A stretch of DNA of 64,000 nt, from assembly GCF_964355755.1 (NCBI RefSeq), contig NC_092674.1, positions 25,076,001 to 25,140,000 of the forward strand. Direction: 5' to 3'. This DNA is from Antedon mediterranea. Taxonomy: Eukaryota > Echinodermata > Crinoidea > Comatulida > Antedonidae. The position numbers and the translations under genes are program-made. The notes under the pieces were generated by a model. It saw only the letters and a list, made by a program, of their open reading frames with translations. It had not been told where the DNA came from and ran no database searches. This document shows, piece by piece, positions 60,291-64,000 of this stretch (positions within the stretch are counted from its first letter, which is position 1; every line of letters starts with the position of its first letter).

Positions 60291-63200
60291 ATTTTCGTTC
60301 TGTTCTGCTATAAGATGATCTATCATCCGAATTTTCGGTTGTTATTGATCAACTGACGTCCTGCCTATACGTCGTTGCGTTGCGTCCGATTTAGTTTTAA
60401 AGGAAGGAAATTACGAAACATACGATAACGATTAATCAATCGATTTTTAGTTACAGCATTTTTTTTCTCGATTAGGCATACATTTACTTGTAGGCAATGT
60501 CATGGTATTTCAGAGCCTACACTTAAATAAAGTCAGCGTTTAAATATACGTTTAACGAAATCAAACGGGTTCCAATGCTATTACTGTCACCATATACTAC
60601 CTATAACGCTCGATGACAGGCTGTTCGAACAATGAATACCTCGTCACCATGCGTGTATGATTCTCCGCTATGTTTAAATACCAACCAATAGGCGGTTTGT
60701 CGATACAATATGTTCGTTTTGTATTTACGGAAGACAGATTATAATTGACGCACACTCCCAGTGTTTAGCATTAGAGCCATAAATTGAATTAATCCGAATT
60801 ATTTGATTAAAGATGTCGATTTTATTCAATTACCCCTTATCCAATTTCAAGATACAATGTTTACTTAACCAATTACTATCATATATTAATGTAAATTTGA
60901 CAATGAATGAATATCATTTTCAGAGCAAATCCATTTGCAAGTTATGGTTAGGCCTATTTTATTAACGTTGAGAAAGCTAGGCATTAGAACGACTAATGCT
61001 ATAAACAAGGGTGTGTGTGTGTGGGTTTCGACATTATGGGCCTAGGCCTACTTCAGCCTTATTCATGAAAAGGGCGCTATATAAATGTGGTATTATTATT
61101 ATTATTATTAATGATTTAGGTCATGTCAGCAATACCGACAATACTCATTCGATCGATTTACATGATTGGTACAGATTTTTTATTTTCTATGAAAAAGAAG
61201 AGAAAATCCACACATTCGGAGCACCGATAGGAGTTCGTATATACGGTCTTGTATAGAGGACAATCCCGATCGCAAGATTTGCCCGACGGAGGGGCCAAAA
61301 GCCCCGACGGTGTGGAGGGGATAGCATGCGCGCGAAGCTATAACAGTTAGTAACACTAGATGTTGCTTTTCGATATATAAATTATGTCTGGAAGAGTTTA
61401 TTTATTTTCTTTGTATAAGTTTGAAAGAATGTTCTTTCATACTCTGAAAAGGGTCGATAAAGAAATATAAATTTCAATTCAATCAATCAATCAATCATTG
61501 TCATTGGCATTGTCCAGTCCCAGATTTGGTGACGTTCGACGTGCGTTCAAAGCCGCACCAATTATCTACGCCGCGTGTTTACGGTGTGCGTAAAACCCCC
61601 TATTCCAGATATTTCAATATTTAATATTTATTGCCACAGACATTCGCATGATTGTAACGAAGGACATTTTGGAATCGTATTAAGTTCATGCTACTAATAC
61701 AGGACGCTCTACATCAGCGCAAAGTAAAACACGTTCTATGTGTAGGCCTACAGACTGTCTAATCACAAGGGCGGATTAAAATTAACCTAAAGCAGAGAGA
61801 GCATAGTTACCAGACGAGGTGGCTTCTACGCACGTATATCTTTATTAACTGGCTCGCTTTTCTCGGAGAAATTTGGCGCCAGCATTCGAAACTCGCAATA
61901 CGCGGAACCGTCACGGAATTCTAATACTTAACCTTACACTTTGCAGTCGTTTGCAAACATATGACAGTTTCATTGAAGTAGTAGGAAGCATACATGATGA
62001 GCAAAGTTCCAATATTTGTATCAGTGTTATGTGGATTTACAGCTAGCACTGAGATTAGGGTAACTCTGATTTCATTTGTTTTGTCGTATGTTCACTTGTT
62101 ACCCGTATTCGGCTGTTGACGACTGCTGTTGTTTGTGGTGGTATCAGACAGGATCTAAAACCATGCCATCTCCAAGAATCTAATTGTGACTCAATATTTG
62201 TTTTACTCTTTGAATAAATCAACGTGGCAGACAGTTGTCTGTTAAGGACTTGGATTTGAAATTATTAGATTTTTAATCTTCTCTTTACTGCATATTATTA
62301 TAATTAATATTATGCATACGCCTTTAGGCGGCCTAGGCATGGTTGCGCGCAACTTGAAGGGCTGTTCGTGGAGGTATTAAATATAAAATCAATTAAATCA
62401 TCTGCTGTTTACGTGTCTGTTTATAGGCCTATTGTCGCATTTCTATATTTTTGTTTGTTTGTCCCACATCTATTATTCCTCATGGGCATCGTAATCTTGT
62501 GTCGTTACATTATGACTTTGACGCATGTTTTAATTATTGATTTATATATTGTTATGAATTAGTAAAGTAAAGCAGTGTTCTAAGAATCTGTTGTTACATC
62601 AACAGTGTTTTATTCAAAGCATTAAGAATATCGTACTTGATTAGATTACGTTAATAGATATGCTAATATCAAAGCCAGAAGCAATTTATAGACCTATTTA
62701 TTCTAAACAAATAGTGACGGATTGTTTTTTCCTTCATAATAATATTAATATTCAGAAATCAAACAAAATGGAAATAAGCTTCTTAACTTTGTTGGGCTAT
62801 ATTCTGGAAAATCGTATTTTAAAAATATAATAAAATTACGAGAGCAGCTTGGTTCACACGCACAAAGTTAATCGTGAATAGAACAGATTCACGCTGAATG
62901 ATCCGAAACATCCAATGCCAGTGTACCTCGTATGGTAACTCTCTTGTAGACCTACCTCAGTGTCATTAACTCCCCATATTTTTCACACCAGACTTTCTGT
63001 AGTCTGCTCGTATTCGTACACCTTCGTTCATATATAGCTTGGTTCTCTCTAGGACGCACAACAAAGACGTAAGCCCAATGTAGGGCGGCGCACACTGAAT
63101 TTACACGCGAGGCGACACGCGTCATATTGAACAGTTATTTTGATGCGACAAACGATTTCAGTGTGAACATCAAATAGAATGTGACGTGTAGGTGTCAGTC

Positions 63201-64000
63201 GATTTTTAACTTAAATGCGATGAATGATGAATTCGGAGCTCAAGGAGGGTTGAGTTGCTTTAACTTTTTCAAGCTTTGCGCAACATGAAACTTCCATTTG
63301 ACGATCAGTGTGCAACGCTAGTCGTTGGTCAACTCTTTTGCGTCCTCTTGGTATCGCGTCAGTGACGAAATAAGCGCAAATAGACAGGTAGCGCAATTAT
63401 GTGCTAAATGTTAATTAATGTAGTACTACTTTTTGTGAACCGTACTTATTTGTCTGGACATGGTAATGTGTTTACTTTACATTCATTGTTTTCTTTAAAT
63501 TACAGTCAATTTGCGCGAACAATGCCGTATAATTTGATTTTCAATCGATGAAATACAGACACATGTTAGTACATAATATGAGCACAAATGCATTTATCTC
63601 AGTTTTCAACACATACTTTGTCAATATTGTTTATGTATTCTGTTTATTTATTCATAATGCAAGTCGGTTATCTGTCTGCCTTTGAAATTAGTCTGCCTTG
63701 AAAATTTGTCTATGCAAAGCTCATTGGCTTAATTCGAAAAACTCGTCAGACTCGACTAAATTTGCATAAGTCAATGAACTTGTTTTGTGGAGTCGGATAT
63801 TAGCATTACATAAAAGTGTGTTGTCATTGTTTCATTATTATTAACAAAATGAAATTGTTTTGAAACTAGCTATGTAAGTCTTGTGTCACCATCGGTAAAT
63901 TGACAAATCGCTATTGACAATATGCCTAAACAAATTGAGCAAACTAGACTAGAGTAGCGAGTTCTTGAGCAGAGTGAACACACTTCCCCCACAACATAAC
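60291..64000. other. Right flank; no exon of the PLP-enzyme gene recognised
   Basis: AT-rich with MITE-B-like relics near 60340-60390 and 63035-63370 (TTGCGTTGCGTCC, GCTTGGTTCTCTCTAGGACG). The missing first coding exon of the PLP enzyme may be here, but no segment with the expected motif and a phase 0 donor was seen. Confidence 0.45.
61360..61500 (+). mobile_element. LINE 3'-end fragment
   Basis: GTTTGAAAGAATGTTCTTTC, GGGTCGATAAAGAAATATAA and the tail TTCAATTCAATCAATCAATC have the form of a CR1/L2-like LINE 3' end: AATAAA-like signal absent, short tandem tail present. No coding part. Confidence 0.5.

Overview
This is a 64-kb piece of an AT-rich animal genome with interspersed genes: short GT-AG exons, phase-matched domain exons, long introns full of SINEs, MITEs, LINE tails and minisatellites. 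A marine invertebrate deuterostome, most likely an echinoderm, fits best. The reasons are a many-domain SRCR/sushi membrane receptor, an animal-encoded PLP enzyme of the D-cysteine desulfhydrase/ACC-deaminase family, and SINEs headed by 5S rRNA and tRNA sequence. The species cannot be resolved from the sequence alone.

Layout. (1) Positions 659-24868, plus strand: the 3' part of a type I membrane receptor of which 1008 residues are visible. It has seven scavenger-receptor cysteine-rich (SRCR) domains, two tiny proline-rich linker exons, three sushi/CCP domains, a stalk exon, one transmembrane exon and a short cytoplasmic exon ending in a stop. Its 5' end lies to the left of the window. A 12.3-kb intron between the last CCP exon and the stalk holds a 1.41-kb tandem duplication, a transposon with about 515-bp terminal inverted repeats and a broken transposase, several SINEs and MITE remnants. 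The intron after the transmembrane exon carries a 1.4-kb minisatellite. (2) Positions 24869-34848: about 10 kb between two convergent genes, with a LINE fragment, a small duplication around a TGACGTCA box, MITEs and a possible hAT-like element, but no gene that I can support. (3) Positions 34849-59143, minus strand: eight exons (376 residues) of a D-cysteine desulfhydrase/ACC-deaminase-like PLP enzyme. Splice phases agree at every junction. The stop is present; the first coding exon was not found and may lie beyond the right edge. (4) Positions 59144-64000: low-complexity sequence, a 56-bp minisatellite and MITE/LINE remnants.

The two genes have no evident functional link: one product is a cell-surface recognition receptor of the innate-immunity type, the other a small-molecule enzyme. 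The observation most worth following is that the enzyme keeps the PLP lysine and the SNH, YTGKA and HTGG motifs, but has lost or changed three other hallmark active-site elements (Q before SNH, the GGSN loop and the glycine-rich phosphate loop). That pattern suggests altered chemistry or a pseudoenzyme. The repeats are also informative: the same SINE body appears behind a tRNA-like head and next to 5S-like sequence, one tRNA-like head still has a perfect 7-bp acceptor stem, and three MITE families recur within the window.

All exon borders are read by eye from splice signals, phase and domain continuity. No alignment or database search was run.
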